Counted from the first letter of the stretch, positions 1-11,700 are shown. The stretch: 64,000 nt of DNA from Sclerodactyla briareus (GCA_026419785.1 JAODTK010005668.1:124001-188000), one strand, 5' to 3'. Notes: generated by a model from the letters alone, not told the origin. Numbers and translations: made by a program.

Positions 1-1690
1 ACACCAGTCTGCGACGATAGCGTAGTAACTGGTCACAATTCAATCAGGCCTTGACTCCTCGCCAGTCTCACCCCCTCTCTTCCTGACTCCAAATATCAAT
101 CACCTACTTCTCGGTATACACGTTCCAGGTATCAGGGGCAAGTTCTTTCTCAGCCCATCATGCATGCTGAGGTTTGAAAATGTTGCTATTCAGTTCACTA
201 ACCTGAGATACGCGCAAACTGACTACGTCACAATAGCAACATATCATCCACTGACGTCACTAGGTGGAAACAAAAGTTGGACCCTATACAAAATCGATAG
301 AGCAGTCTTTCTCGACATCGAACTGTCAAACTTTTCAGAGAGTTACCTATACCGTTTTCTTTCAGTCAGCCTAGTAGCTGAAATAGTTCCATCAATGTCT
401 GTGTCTCTGCAAAACTTATTGAAACCTTTTTGGAACTAGTCCTCCGGATGTGCATTTTCGACCTGAAATTCACCTAAGAGGCTAAAAATAACCCCCTTTT
501 TTACCTTTCTTAAATGGTTCGGGATTGCTTAAACAGAATACTGAAAGTTCACACAGCATCGGAAATTTTGTGGGTCTTTTTTTATACATAAATATTTCTG
601 TTCACTTCAATAAAATTATCCTCCGTCATTTTTAACTTCTAAAAGGCATTTTGAGGTAAATTACTGCGTAACATCAGCGAATTTCCATGTCTTATTCAAT
701 TCATTCATCCGATCATTTTTAGATTCACAAAGCCGTGAGAAAATAAACAGTTCAGCTCTGTTGTCCTGAAAACTCGTACCAGTTACGGAACATTCACCTC
801 CGTCGTTTTAGCGTTGGAGCGAAAAAGTGTATTATTTACTTATGTGAAACATACCTTCACACGATGTGCAACACTGTAGGTATGGGGAGTTTATTAAAAG
901 TACACTTCAGAGTCCAGACCCAGAATTTCAGACTGTCCGTCATAAATATGACTATTTGAACCCAACTTTTTTTATACGTCGTATCTGAACATATTCTAAA
1001 AGAGGAACGGTTTCCCATCAGTTCATGTGTTTTTTGTTAAGATATGATAAACTAGTGAGAAAATAATGCAGTTTATAAACTTGGAGTCAGCTGAATTTCC
1101 TGTGTTCGTACAATGCCGGCCGTGCTCACGAGCTAGCAGTTGCGCTCTTGCCACATTCATACTCTTAAATAGTACTGAGGAACCAACATGCAGATATGCG
1201 ATGACATCTACGCTGCTTCTCTATGCTAAACTACTTCACCATGGCTCCTAGAGTTCAGTAATCTTGCTAACAAGCTCAGCAATATGATTTATCAAATTGG
1301 CTGAATATTAATCAAGTGTTTTTGTATCCAAAATTCAATCAGAACGAGTTCACCGAACCGGCCGATGGTAAATTCATTTCGTGAAAGTTCCGGAGAATCC
1401 TTTCAAAGGGCAAGTGTGATAACTCACACGTATACACACATGCACGCTCGTATACACACAACTGCTTAAAACACACGCACAACTCAGTGATCGCTAATTC
1501 TTCTCATGAAACAGCATGAATAAACCAGAAAGTCAAAAGACTTAGTGATTCCTTGACTCATTCCTAATAACCTATAAAAACCTATGACCAGATACATGAA
1601 CAAATTGGATAATGAGATGATGAACACCAAACTCCAGCTCGATAGGACCAAGAGTTCTGGACTTATCGTGTCCACAATGTTGGTAGACTG
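1..1690. other. AT-rich sequence without a supported gene
   Basis: Open frames at 164-439 (91 codons) and 1066-1251 (61 codons) on the plus strand show no family motif, and I see no paired splice sites around them. Short CA-rich stretches lie near 1430-1475. I see nothing else that can be supported. Confidence 0.4.
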
Positions 1691-2225
1691 TGACCTATGC
1701 TGACTCAAGATGACCTTCGACCCCAAATAATAGGGATCATGTTACTCATTACGGAGAACCCACCTACCAAGCAGGAGCTTCATCCATCCAGGTGTGGTCG
1801 AGTTCTGCTCTTCCCAAGCTAAAATTGTCGAAAATAACAATTTTTCACAATTTAACCATTTACCCCAAAATGATCCCTGTCGACACAAAAACAATAGAGT
1901 GCTTGGAATAACCATAATGAAGCTACCCTCCAAATTTCAGGACCAAGCATTCTGGACTTATGATGATTGATGACTTCAGATGGCCTTTGATCTGACCAAC
2001 GAAACAATAGGGATCATGTACTCATTATGGGGAACCCACATACCAAGTATGAGCTTCATCCGTCCAGGTGGGTGTCAAGTTATGCTCTTCACAAGCTAGG
2101 CGCCATATACATGCAACACCATACATTACACACACACACACACTGTCATGACTGCATAGATTCCCTGACTTCAGTCAAAGGAATGAAAAGTTACTCCATC
2201 AATCATCCCAGTTCTATCCGATAAT
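1690..2225 (+). repeat. Dispersed AT-rich repeat, two tandem copies
   Basis: The two copies start near 1706 and 1978. Each runs through a GATGACCTTCGACC-like head, an AATAGGGATCATGT segment, GGGGAACCCACATACCAAG and then a CATCCATCCAGGTGGG-like segment. The same order of segments recurs near 19.8-20.2, 34.5-34.9, 47.5-47.7, 48.2-48.5, 50.0-50.1 and 53.5-53.9 kb. The copies are old and diverged, with no coding potential and no clear terminal structure. The element class is unknown. Confidence 0.7.
2128..2143. repeat. AC dinucleotide microsatellite
   Basis: A short perfect AC run sits inside the second copy of the dispersed repeat. Confidence 0.8.
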
Positions 2226-2253
2226 CCCTCTTTAATACCGTCTCTACACACAG

Positions 2254-2832
2254 ACGCCGGCCGGTCCAATCCTGGACTACGATTTCTTCCCTGACACCCC
2301 TGATAACATCATCACTCAGAGGAAGGCGAAGCCGTGCGAAATCATGCTGGGCACGACCAAAGATGACGGGTCTCTGATAGCCATGTTCCTCTAGTCGATC
2401 CAGGGGTTAACAGACGACCCGCAGTGTAACCGCGATCGGTGGCTGCGGAACCTGGGGCGCTACTCCGGCGGGAACGACTACGTCGCGAGTGCGATAGACC
2501 TGCAGTATAGCGATTGGTCACAGGTCGACGACCCGGAAGCCAATTACTTCTACGACTTCATCGCGATGTCAACCGATACCTCGATGTGCGGACAGGAGCC
2601 GATGGCGCGAGAGTGGGCACAGTGGGGGGTACCCGTCTACCGCTACGTGTTCGCCTACGAGCCTTCCAACAGCATCTACCCCCGCTGCCAACCTGGGAAG
2701 GGGGTCGCCCACGGGATGAGATGCAGTTCGTCTTCGGCAACCAGTTTCAGTTTACGGACCTAGAGTTCCGACCAGAGGAGTTCAATCTAAGCCTCGATAT
2801 GATGCGATATACAGCAACTTCGCGAAAACCGG
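2254..2832 (+). pseudogene. Cholinesterase-type carboxylesterase, C-terminal exon (partial, broken)
   Basis: This is an alpha/beta-hydrolase exon of the cholinesterase/carboxylesterase-B family, whose members hydrolyse choline or other esters outside the cell. The frame from 2254 reads DFFPDTPDN, EIMLGTTKDDGS, then VPVYRYVFAYEPSN, PLPTWEG, VAHG, DEMQFVFG and finally YSNFAKTG, in family order. The His codon at 2710-2712 (VAHG, matching VMHG of acetylcholinesterase) is the catalytic His. The Ser and Glu/Asp exons are not in view. An acceptor (pyrimidine tract, CACACAG) precedes 2254 and a donor (GG/GTGAGT) follows 2832. Breaks are a TAG at 2392-2394, a missing C in 2679-2683, an extra G in 2700-2704, a missing G at 2713-2715 and a missing T near 2811. 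Three of the four indels lie in homopolymers, so assembly error is as likely as true decay. The family call is firm, the subtype is not. No sister exons were found nearby. Confidence 0.85.
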
Positions 2833-3639
2833 GTGAGTCCGAGAGTACCGCACAACACACAGGTCTGTCACAAGTGGGTGACGTCATGTCGAAACCTGCC
2901 TTTCACAATTGCACTGCACAACCTATTTCGTGGCTGTGTTCATACCGGTTGACCTGACTGAATATCCGTCCTTCAGCCCCTCAGCCAACCAGTGTCGATT
3001 TTATAACACTTGTTTTATTATTCATCGCATATCTATTTTCTGTAATTGAGGTCTGCGCAAAGATTGCCCAAACTTCCATGTGCTACAGATCTGGTTTCGG
3101 TGCATACTCTGTAAACGGGTTGCAATGAAAATTAGGAATTATCGGAGATTCGGACCAACTGTCAAAAATTGTAAGTAGGCCTATCTGGTGAGCCTGTGTC
3201 AAGCAGACAGGTGTTTGGTTTGGATACTCTAGAGTGGAAGGAGGTCGGCGTCTCCAGTTCAACTTTAGCTACGTCTGAATGAGGTCAAATACCGGTCACA
3301 GTACTTCAGATGATCAGCAGCCTAACCGTGATTGGACCTCTTTAAGCCTCTAACCTGATACATATAGAATGTTCAGATATCCGATGTGTCTGGCAACGTT
3401 TTCAGATTTCTTTTTTATTGTGGGCTTTTTTTTTAACTGTTATTTTTGCAGATCATTTTTTACCACCATAGATCGCAATCGCAATTATCCTCGTCCCCAC
3501 CCCCAGACACACTGTCTGGAAAGGCGGATCGACGCCCCTGACAAAGTTATCTTGCGCACAGTCGGAATGCATCTAATAATATGACGTTAATGCAATGTTT
3601 CGGTTGAACCGTTGGAAAGTATATATCATAGGTGACTTA
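2833..3639. other. Intron or flank of the cholinesterase exon, no gene seen
   Basis: The sequence starts with a GTGAGT donor and then shows no recognisable exon. The 71-codon open frame at 3369-3584 is low in complexity, with a T-rich start, and is not supported. Confidence 0.4.
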
Positions 3640-4052
3640 AAGGGGAAGTCCAGCCAGAAATATTTAAATGTCATATGATTTTTCCTTGAAATCATGCCAA
3701 TCAAACTGGTTCATGTTCATAGCATGCATGTCGGGTCTAAGTTAACGAATTTTAGATTAATATTTATCACTCACTGCTAAGTGGCATTTCACAAATGGGC
3801 AACATTTGATGACGTCATATCTACCAATTTTGAAGAGAGGGTTAAGAAATATATAGTTGTTCCGTCATATTTGGTAGCTTGACATCATAAAAAGGTTGCC
3901 AGTTTGCCCAAATCACCAAATTATATGTATTAATATATTATATCTTCCCAACCGAACATGTTATAACCTGGGACAGAGTGATATTTGAATGATTTTTTAC
4001 TCTCTTAACATTGTAACACCAGAAGAGTATTAATTTGGCTGGACTTTGCCTT
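3640..4052. mobile_element. MITE with about 17-bp terminal inverted repeats
   Basis: The left end reads AAGGGGAAGTCCAGCCA and the right end is TGGCTGGACTTTGCCTT, which is its near-perfect reverse complement. The length is about 413 bp and the interior is AT-rich with no coding frame. A clear target-site duplication was not seen, so the superfamily is unassigned. The interior holds a TGACGTCA site. Confidence 0.6.
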
Positions 4053-4453
4053 CAAGTAACATTTTAAAAAAACATTTCTTCATTATATCAATGTATTCTG
4101 ACGGTTCCAACCAAAATATTGTATTCAGTGGTTTACCCACGGGGGGTGGGGGCAGAATCTCCCCCCCCCCATGACCCAAGTGATCAATACCGCTACATTT
4201 GAACACAGACACTGATTTTCTGCAGTTCCGTAGCGGTTTTGCAGCGTTATTCACAAAAATTGCAGCAGCATGTGTCTGGGCCCATAAATTGTACTCAATG
4301 GGGAGGGTGAGGCCATTCATGAGGGCGCACTCCCATTGGGGTCCGACCCTCAACCCCTCTACCAAGGACAAGTGCTCTCGTACGCGCCTTGATTGCGGTA
4401 ATGTTTACTCATATTGATTGGTAATTGTTAGTAATCATAGTTATATTATTATT

Positions 4454-6427
4454 CAGGGCGGCGCCACAGGGGGGGGGGGGCAAGAGCGGGCGGTTGCCCC
4501 CCCCCCCTATGGCGTTTTGGAACGAAAAAAATAAAATCGTTCAACGATGTTTTAACGCACTTATTTTCGTAGGGGGTGGGTGTGAAGGGTCTATATATGT
4601 TACTACTACTACTATCAAGTTTGTCGGATTCGAACAAATCTCGTAGATGGGGGGGGGGACGTTCCCCCAATCAAATACTAGTGGGAAAAAATGTTGTGGT
4701 GATAGTTTTTAACACTTAGGTAAATAAAAACCCAAAAATTCTCGCGCTCCGCGCGTGGTGGTGTTCCTACATCAATTGTTATTTGATCCGATTATATGCC
4801 ACGCATCAATTTAATGTACCAAACAGAATTTCGCGGGGATTCGAACAAATCTTTCGTAGAGGGGGGGGGGGGGGCATGTTCACCCAAATCCCCAAATGAA
4901 AAATGTTGTGGTGATAGTTTTTAACACTTAGGTAAATAAAAACCCAAAAATTCTCGCGCTCCGCGCGTGGTTGTGTTCTCTACATCAATGTTATTTAATC
5001 CGATTATATGCCACCAATGATCTACTTGTACCGAAATCAAGTTTGTCGGATTCGAACCTTCAAAGATGGCGGGGGGGGGGGGCGCACGTTCCCCCAATCA
5101 AAATCCTTGTGAGACAAATAAAAAATGTTGTGGTGATAGTTTTTAACACTTAGGTAAATCAAAAACTCAAAAATTTTCACGCTCTTCGGCGCGTGTTTTT
5201 TTTGGCTGCATCATTTTCCTTTGAGATCCGATTATATGCCCGCGCATGAACTGCTTACGAAATCAGTTTGGGGGGTCGGATTCGAACCTTCAAGATGGCG
5301 GGGGGGGGGGGGGGGGGGGACGTTCCCCCAATCAAATTCTTGTGAAGAAAAATGTTGTGGTGATAGTTTTTAACACTTAGGTAAATAAAAACCCAAAAAT
5401 TCTCGCGCTCCGCGCGTGGTGGTGTTCCTACATCAATTGTTATTTGATCCGATTATATGCCACGCATTGATCTACTTGTACCGAAATCAAGTTTGTCGGA
5501 TTCGAACAAATCTCGTAGATGGGGGGGGGGACGTTCCCCCAATCAAATACTAGTGGGAAAAAATGTTGTGGTGATAGTTTTTAACACTTAGGTAAATAAA
5601 AACCCAAAAATTCTCGCGCTCCGCGCGTGGTGGTGTTCCTACATCAATTGTTATTTGATCCGATTATATGCCACGCATCAATTTAATGTACCAAACAGGA
5701 TTTCGCGGATTCGAACAAATCTCGTAGATGGGGGGGGGGGGGGGGGGGCATGTTCACCCAACCCAATCCCCAAATGAAAAATGTTGTGGTGATAGTTTTT
5801 AACACTTAGGTAAATAAAAACCCAAAAATTCTCGCGCTCCGCGCGTGGTGGTGTTCCTACATCAATTGTTATTTGATCCGATTATATGCCACGCATAATC
5901 TACTCGTACTTGGGGGCTGGGATTCGAGGAGGCGTTAATCAGTATTCGGCTGGGGGACGCATTCAAGGCCACCCCAGTCTGCATATTTACTCCAGCGGTT
6001 ATTTAGTCCAACAATCGGCCGTACAAAGGTTCATGTACAATTTACGGCCATGCCGCATAGGCGCACTGTAAATGAAGGCTACGTTCACGATCGAGTTTTT
6101 GTGTGTGTGGATGCTATCAGTTTATTGACTCCTCATGCGGTTCGATGTTGGTCGTCGGGAACATCCCTCTCCATCATCAAGTGAGGAAAATTTTAAATAA
6201 AAATACCCATTATACAAAAATGACAGGACAAAAAAGCCAACTTGAAGATTATTTCCAGTGTCGATGAAACGGTCCAGAGAGGCGACCTCCTGTCATCTGG
6301 GAGCTTCAGACGGCCAAAAATTTTCGGGCACGCTCCGCGCCAACCTGTGGTGGCGACTCCGATTAGATAGTCAATCATCAAGTTTCGCCCCCCCCCCCCG
6401 ATTGTTAAACCCTGGCGCCGACCCCTG
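4454..6427. mobile_element. Terminal-inverted-repeat element enclosing a satellite array
   Basis: The left end CAGGGCGGCGCCA and the right end TGGCGCCGACCCCTG are inverted copies apart from a 2-base gap. The CAGGG start is typical of hAT elements. The flanks (TTATTATT on the left, TATTCATT or TCATTATT on the right) suggest but do not prove an 8-bp duplication. No transposase frame is present. Most of the interior is the array at 4617-5900, and both halves carry long G or C runs. Confidence 0.5.
4617..5900 (+). repeat. Tandem array of six units of about 211-227 bp with a four-unit higher-order period
   Basis: The unit contains ATGTTGTGGTGATAGTTTTT, then AACACTTAGGTAAAT, then CTCGCGCTCCGCGCGTGG and CCGATTATATGCCACGCAT. 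The first motif begins at 4691, 4903, 5125, 5352, 5563 and 5781. Units 1 and 5, and units 2 and 6, are almost identical over their length (872 and 878 bp apart), while the middle units differ. The array therefore grew in blocks of four. Each unit carries a G run of varying length and a perfect CGCGC-TCC-GCGCG hairpin. Confidence 0.85.
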
Positions 6428-6436
6428 TATTCATTA

Positions 6437-6745
6437 TTGATGTCATTGTATTATTACGCAAAGTGCACTGACACGCTGTACTATCTGGGAAATTCCATCA
6501 TTTTCGTAGGAATCTATGAAGGCGATAAACGTGAAGCCGACGAATGGAACCGTACTGGGCAGAGTCCAACCGGGATAGGGATCTTTAAGGAGCAGACGCC
6601 GGATATGGAGGACGTCAAAGCATACAGGGCCGAATACTGTGCTCTTGGAACAGACTCATTCCTCGACTATCGACATTCACTGGTAACTAGTTATTGTAAC
6701 ATTGGGGGTCCGCCTATAGACAAACCAGGCAGCCGGTTCTATTAG
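6437..6745 (+). CDS. Unassigned open frame, 102 codons
   Basis: The frame opens ten bases past the end of the neighbouring transposon and is not part of any repeat I could recognise here. The middle (EGDKREADEWNRTGQSP and KEQTPDMEDVKAYRAEY) is rich in charged residues and looks more protein-like than most random frames in this AT-rich window. There are no membrane segments. No family motif, ribosomal context, promoter or clear splice site supports it, so it may be a chance frame or part of a decayed element. Confidence 0.2.
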   Translation: MMSLYYYAKCTDTLYYLGNSIIFVGIYEGDKREADEWNRTGQSPTGIGIFKEQTPDMEDVKAYRAEYCALGTDSFLDYRHSLVTSYCNIGGPPIDKPGSRFY

Positions 6746-6749
6746 ACCT

Positions 6750-7700
6750 CGTGGCGTGATCCCATCATCTGTCCATTGTTGTAGTCAGTGTTTTTCCTAT
6801 GGCAACGAAGGTTGGTCATTTACGGATATGCTACTTTCAGAATATTCTTGTCATTTTACGTGAGTGTCACAACAGTAGGTGGGCTTCAAAAAACCCACTG
6901 AGAACCAACTAGGAACTATGAAAATAGTACGAGAAACTGTACAGAACGGTGCGGAAATATAATGAAAGGGTTGGTTGAGTGGTGGGGTTGCCGGTAGGGC
7001 GTCCCCCCCCCCCTTAGTCGGATCTGAGCAGGAATCGGGACTAGTATGCAAATACAGGCGATATATAGCGAGCGGACTGAATGATAGAGCTGATGTTCCA
7101 GAGGGTCGCTGGGCGGAATACGTCGGTGGGATTGTTATCCTCACACGATGCTTCTGCGGAACACCAAGTATTTGGGATGGCTTAACCTGAGATGAACTCC
7201 AGACCTCGAACCAGTCAGTCAAATAATAGAATAAAGTTCAAAGAAAAAAAACAACATTTTTCTTTCGAATACGGGGTTCGTTGATTGTTTTTTTTTTTTT
7301 AGTTTGATTTTTAATATATGAATATTCGGATGGATATACGTTTTGGAATATGACGTTATATTGTCAATAGTTACCTCTCCGTGGGCTGCAGGAGTTTTAA
7401 GATATTCTTCAGAGATCCAGCCCATACGTAGGCGAGGCCAGATGAGCTAAACCGATTTCAATACATTCACATGTGTCTTTACTCACTTTTTACCTCTCTA
7501 CCTGGGAGGTTATTCTTGACATCTTAGTTTTGTGTCGATGAGAAACTTATAAATGTATATATATAGGCAACTGGTCCTACATCATTACAACGAGAAATAA
7601 GTACGTCGGGCCTATTTCAATGACCTGGGGCAGTGGAGAGGTCTCATACAAATGTAAGACAATAGCTTATGCTTAATGACAACCACTTAGGCAAATAATC
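6750..7700. other. No supported gene
   Basis: A C run at 7004-7012 and T/A runs near 7240-7300 interrupt the frames. The 123-codon minus-strand frame (6851-7222) has low-complexity proline and serine stretches and no motif. Confidence 0.35.
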
Positions 7701-8170
7701 ATTACACAGTTTTGCATATTTGTTTCAAAATTCAAAACCATATAGTCATTTCGATTCAGTAAAAAATATTCTAGGAATAATGGAACAGGAACATTTCCGA
7801 ATTTGGCAAGTTGACATGCACCTCAATACTGGACCCATGTTACGCCACCATCAGACCATGGAGTGTTCTTCGATGGAAACTCATCGCCCACCATATTTGT
7901 TGCCATAGCAACTGTTGCTATGGTAACAAACAGCAGTGAATATAGGTGAAATGACAAACTGATTACAATACCTCATCCAATGAAATGCACTTTCAAAAGT
8001 TTGATCATCCAGAACAAATCCTGGAAAATCGAGGCACATGGAAACTTGGCTCACAGTGTTAGGCATCGACAACACTCGAGAATAAATACTCCCCCCAGCA
8101 CCAATTTTATATTGATTCAGAGTTTCGATTGTTTTCTATTTCAGGGTCCATGTGAGGGCATACGATGACT
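7700..8170 (+). repeat. Dispersed repeat carrying a double X-box
   Basis: The segment around 7895-8070 (TATAGGTGAAATGACAAACTG, ACCTCATCC, a closing GGCATCGACAAC) recurs in diverged form at about 12060-12300. No coding frame spans it. Confidence 0.5.
7899..7927. promoter_or_regulatory. Two adjoining RFX X-box-like palindromes
   Basis: GTTGCCATAGCAAC (7899-7912) and GTTGCTATGGTAAC (7914-7927) each fit the RFX consensus GTHNYYATRRNAAC at every position. A single T separates them, and together they form a larger inverted repeat. RFX factors bind such sites at ciliary genes. Here the sites lie in a dispersed repeat and no adjacent gene is visible, so function is only inferred. Confidence 0.4.
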
Positions 8171-8440
8171 GGGAATCCGACATGGCGACGTGGTCCGACG
8201 TTTGGATGCCTGCCTGGCGTTCAGAGTTCGAGCAACACCAAGATGATTCGACTTGTACCTAAACAAGTCTATTGGTTCCTCAGGCATCAGAAGCTACATC
8301 CACAGTTAAAATGACTGATTTCGAGTTTACTCTTAGTAGATGATTGGCCTACATCATTCAAAATCAAAATCATCAATCAAAAATACTGGTTGTCTGATGA
8401 AAGTAGTCATCGGCATTCTACATGCGGGTATCCAGCCATA

Positions 8441-9045
8441 AGGTCTGTATTAAAGGACAACTGCCGGCTCGGATACAACAGAGGTTATATTGTGGGAGAA
8501 TGGGAAACTGTATATAAGGTTCAAACCCCATTTCAATACGATGTTCCTACGTGGAGTTATTGACCTTCGAAGTTTGGGCCATTAAGCAGAGAAAATTGGG
8601 TGATAATCACAGTTGCGCAATAACGCATGACGTCACACATGGACAACACAGGAAATTATGTCATGTATTTTGATTGTTTCATTTTGTTAAATAAGTCCAC
8701 ATTTAGCAGAAGTAGTGTTGTCTTTCTCTCACTAAAGTAACCATCCACAGCTACCAACCCACTACAGCAATCACCTCCATAGACTAAATGCTTTTCGAAG
8801 TGAAATTATTGTTTGAATTTCAATAGAAAAAAAAATTGTTTGCAGGTTGTGCAAGTATGACATCATTTATCATTGCATGATGGGTTGCATTTTGATCTTG
8901 CGCAATACACATGCTTCACAATACACAATAACACAAATGACTATTACTCCGTAACGGAAAGTCCTATGGACTCCCGGTTGGACTGACGCATTCAGTGTGT
9001 ATCCAGCTATTAAATTAGCCCCTGTATAATCATCCTGCATTTTTC
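8441..9045 (+). repeat. Dispersed repeat family X, copy 1 (fullest)
   Basis: Landmarks in order are GGATACAACAGAGGTTATAT, TTCAAACCCCATTTCAATAC, TATTGACCTTCGAAGTTTGG, a GCGCAATA / ATGACGTCACAC block, CATTGCATGATGG, GTAACGGAAAGTCC, GACTGACGCATTCAGT and ATAATCATCCTGCAT. The same order is found near 13.3, 23.1 and 54.7 kb, and reversed near 59.0 kb. It is about 600 bp, non-coding, and its ends are not sharply defined. Confidence 0.75.
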
Positions 9046-10095
9046 CTTCAAATTAAACCCAGCTGCACATCTGGGGTCATCAGTCGGTTCGAGGTTGGGG
9101 TAGGATATTTCCCCAATCTGGTCTAAGGGTGTTAATGCCTTCAAGAAGATTGCTTTGACTTGTTTTTTTAGGATCAGTGGGATAATTTTTTTCTTGAATT
9201 GCTGTTACATGGTCGTTCAGGAATCAGGAGTTTCTTCATTTCTAAACGATTTCAACCTTATTTTAAGCCGATCCAGCAATATTCCAATGACCTCCAGAAT
9301 TCCAAAGTAGCCTAAGTTTCAAGAAATAATAAAAATTAATTTAAATTTCTTCTTTCATTTTTATTTTTTTCACTTGGATACACAAATGGATGGTACGAGG
9401 TTATTGAGGTCATTGATGTTTGATGGAACCTAATATGTGGTGACATTATATTTTGTCACTGTTCATTTTAGATTTTTATCTTCATAAAATCTGTTTTTGC
9501 CTGTTCGGTTGAGCATGTTTGATAATAACACATGGTCATTTAGTCAACTGTTTAAGAATACAATAAATGGGTTGTCTTATTGGGGCATCATACACACTAA
9601 GACACGGACGATCGAAATATTTTCAGCATTCCAATGCCGTTGCTCAATCCTTCCAAATACTGGTTAATAAAAAATAAATAAAAAACAACAGTGCCAATGG
9701 TACAGAAGCTCACCCTGCCAATATATCAGTACTGATAGTATGCTATTACAAGTAAATGTGTGTTTTTATTTGGTTATTTCAATGTGCATCAGAACTGATT
9801 TTGTATTGACAGTCAGTACTCTCTTTAATCATAATAGTTAAAAATGGTCTAATAGACTGTTCTTGGTCCACACCTTTGTTATATTTAGGTAAAAAGAAGA
9901 ATGGTCTCGCAATGCCTGGTGAATAATGGACGGATCCGTTCGCAAGAACAATCGTCCTATATTAATCGTCACTTATCATATAAAGATGATATACCGTATT
10001 CGGTACCGAATTATATTGATCGCTGGGTTGGAGGTTACTTGAACAAGATGAAAACTCCGATTTGATGACGTCATTGATGAATATTGCGAGACGAA
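9046..10095. other. No supported gene
   Basis: AT-rich sequence with no frame above about 60 codons and no recognised motif. Confidence 0.4.
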
Positions 10096-10435
10096 CCTGT
10101 ATCTTTAACTTAAAGTTCGATTGACTTCAATGGTGATAGCTTCCAAGTGGGGGACACGCCGATGTAACCATTGGACCCTGATAATACTGACAGGTTTCAT
10201 GTGAAACATCCAATTTGAACTGTAGAAGCATTTTGCAGGTTTTCGCAAAATGGCTGAAATGACCTTAGATGACCTTTGACCTCAACTTCCTGAACAGCCC
10301 TGATGCCGCTTCACTGAGTGATGATCATTGTGAACAAGTTTCATCATGATCGACCACACACGGTAGGAGGAGTAGTAACAATAGATAGATAATAGATAGA
10401 CACAGACTAGCTCACCCAGCCATACGGCTGAAGAG
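10095..10435 (+). repeat. Dispersed repeat with TGACCTTTGACCTC core and ATAGATAG tail
   Basis: The TGACCTTAGATGACCTTTGACCTC segment is followed by GTGAACAAGTTTCATCATGA, and a short ATAGATAGATAATAGATAG tail closes it. Related TGACC/TGACCTC-rich stretches lie near 11.4-11.7, 20.65-21.0 and 21.25-21.45 kb. The tail suggests a retroelement 3' end, but the class is uncertain. Confidence 0.5.
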
Positions 10436-11390
10436 AGCTAACAAAAACGACACGTATGCAAAGGGAATACTTCGATTCATTATTGTTCATTATTGTTTGA
10501 AAACAAGTACCGAAATATGGTTTATAGCTAATTATACTACCTTTTAGTTTAATTATAGCGCAACAACGTTTTTTTATTTGTGTTTCCCTTACTCCATTGA
10601 TAATGTTGAATAACATACACAACATGAATAAATATTGCTCCATATGCCCCCCCAGAACAACAGATTGCGAGGGAATTGATCTAACAATTCTATTTTGAGT
10701 CGAGTAGAAAAATACCAATCTTTTAATGGAGCTTAGCTTCATATATAATTCCGGAATAAACTTGAAATTAGTTGGCAGCTCCCCCCCCCCCCCCTCCTCA
10801 TGAGTGACATTTTGTGGCATGATGGATTCACCATCTTCATGATGTGCACCATGTCATACAATTTCGAATTAACCAGAAGATGTCACTGGAAGATGCTATA
10901 ATGAGCAAAACTTTTGGAAGTTTGTTGCCCATAAGTGACCGTACAAATGATCTTCGATGACTTGGCAGTTTCCTCATCAAAATTCTGGTAACCTATGGCG
11001 GCCGGACACCAGAATAAATGAGAAATTGTACCAGCTCACGAAGACGTCTGTTGCCTCCTCGCTGGGTGCCCGGCACGAGAGACAGGAACAAGGGCAAATG
11101 AGGGGTACATAATTTGCGAGTTGTCGTCTGCGTGTGATTACAGCCCCCACCTCCCTCCTGCAGAATAAAGTACTGCTAAAGAAGCTTTGTCTTTTTCTGT
11201 GTACCAGCTAGTGAAGGATTTGCAGCTGACAAATAACTTATCCGGTACAATGCAAACTCTTTCGAATAGGTTCGTCCTCTACTCCACAGTATATCATTGA
11301 GGAACAAAAACGAAAAACAAATGAAAAACAACAAACTGAAGTGCCAATGGCACTGTAACTCAAACCACACAAGTGCAATTATACCATTGC
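10436..11390. other. No supported gene
   Basis: A 137-codon minus-strand frame (10407-10820) overlaps a C run and the dispersed repeat and shows no family motif. Nothing else is supported. Confidence 0.35.
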
Positions 11391-11394
11391 AGAC

Positions 11395-11700
11395 AAAATT
11401 ACCTTTTTGCGGCTCAAAATGACACCAAGGTGATCACCGACCCCAAAGGTACCTTTGATCACAGATGACAATCACCGCATGTTATGACCATCCAAGGCAA
11501 TCTGCAAGGAGTAGCATCCTCACAAGTCTCTCCCCATCATACCCTTTGGATAAGAATGGCACCTAGATGACCCCATACCCCTGGATGACCCCATACCCCT
11601 GGATGATCACTGACCTCAAATTCCAGAACATGTTCACCATATGCACCACCGTCAATAAATACCAGCTACTTAACGGATGTGGGAGCCTATAATACTAGTT
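11395..11700 (+). repeat. Diverged TGACC-rich dispersed repeat
   Basis: GATCACCGACCCCAAAGGTACC is followed by a local duplication, ATGACCCCATACCCCTGG repeated twice near 11564-11605. It is related to the 10.1-kb repeat. No coding potential was seen. Confidence 0.4.

Noticed and set aside
2558-2740. 60-codon minus-strand frame
   Set aside because: Antisense shadow of the GC-rich cholinesterase exon.
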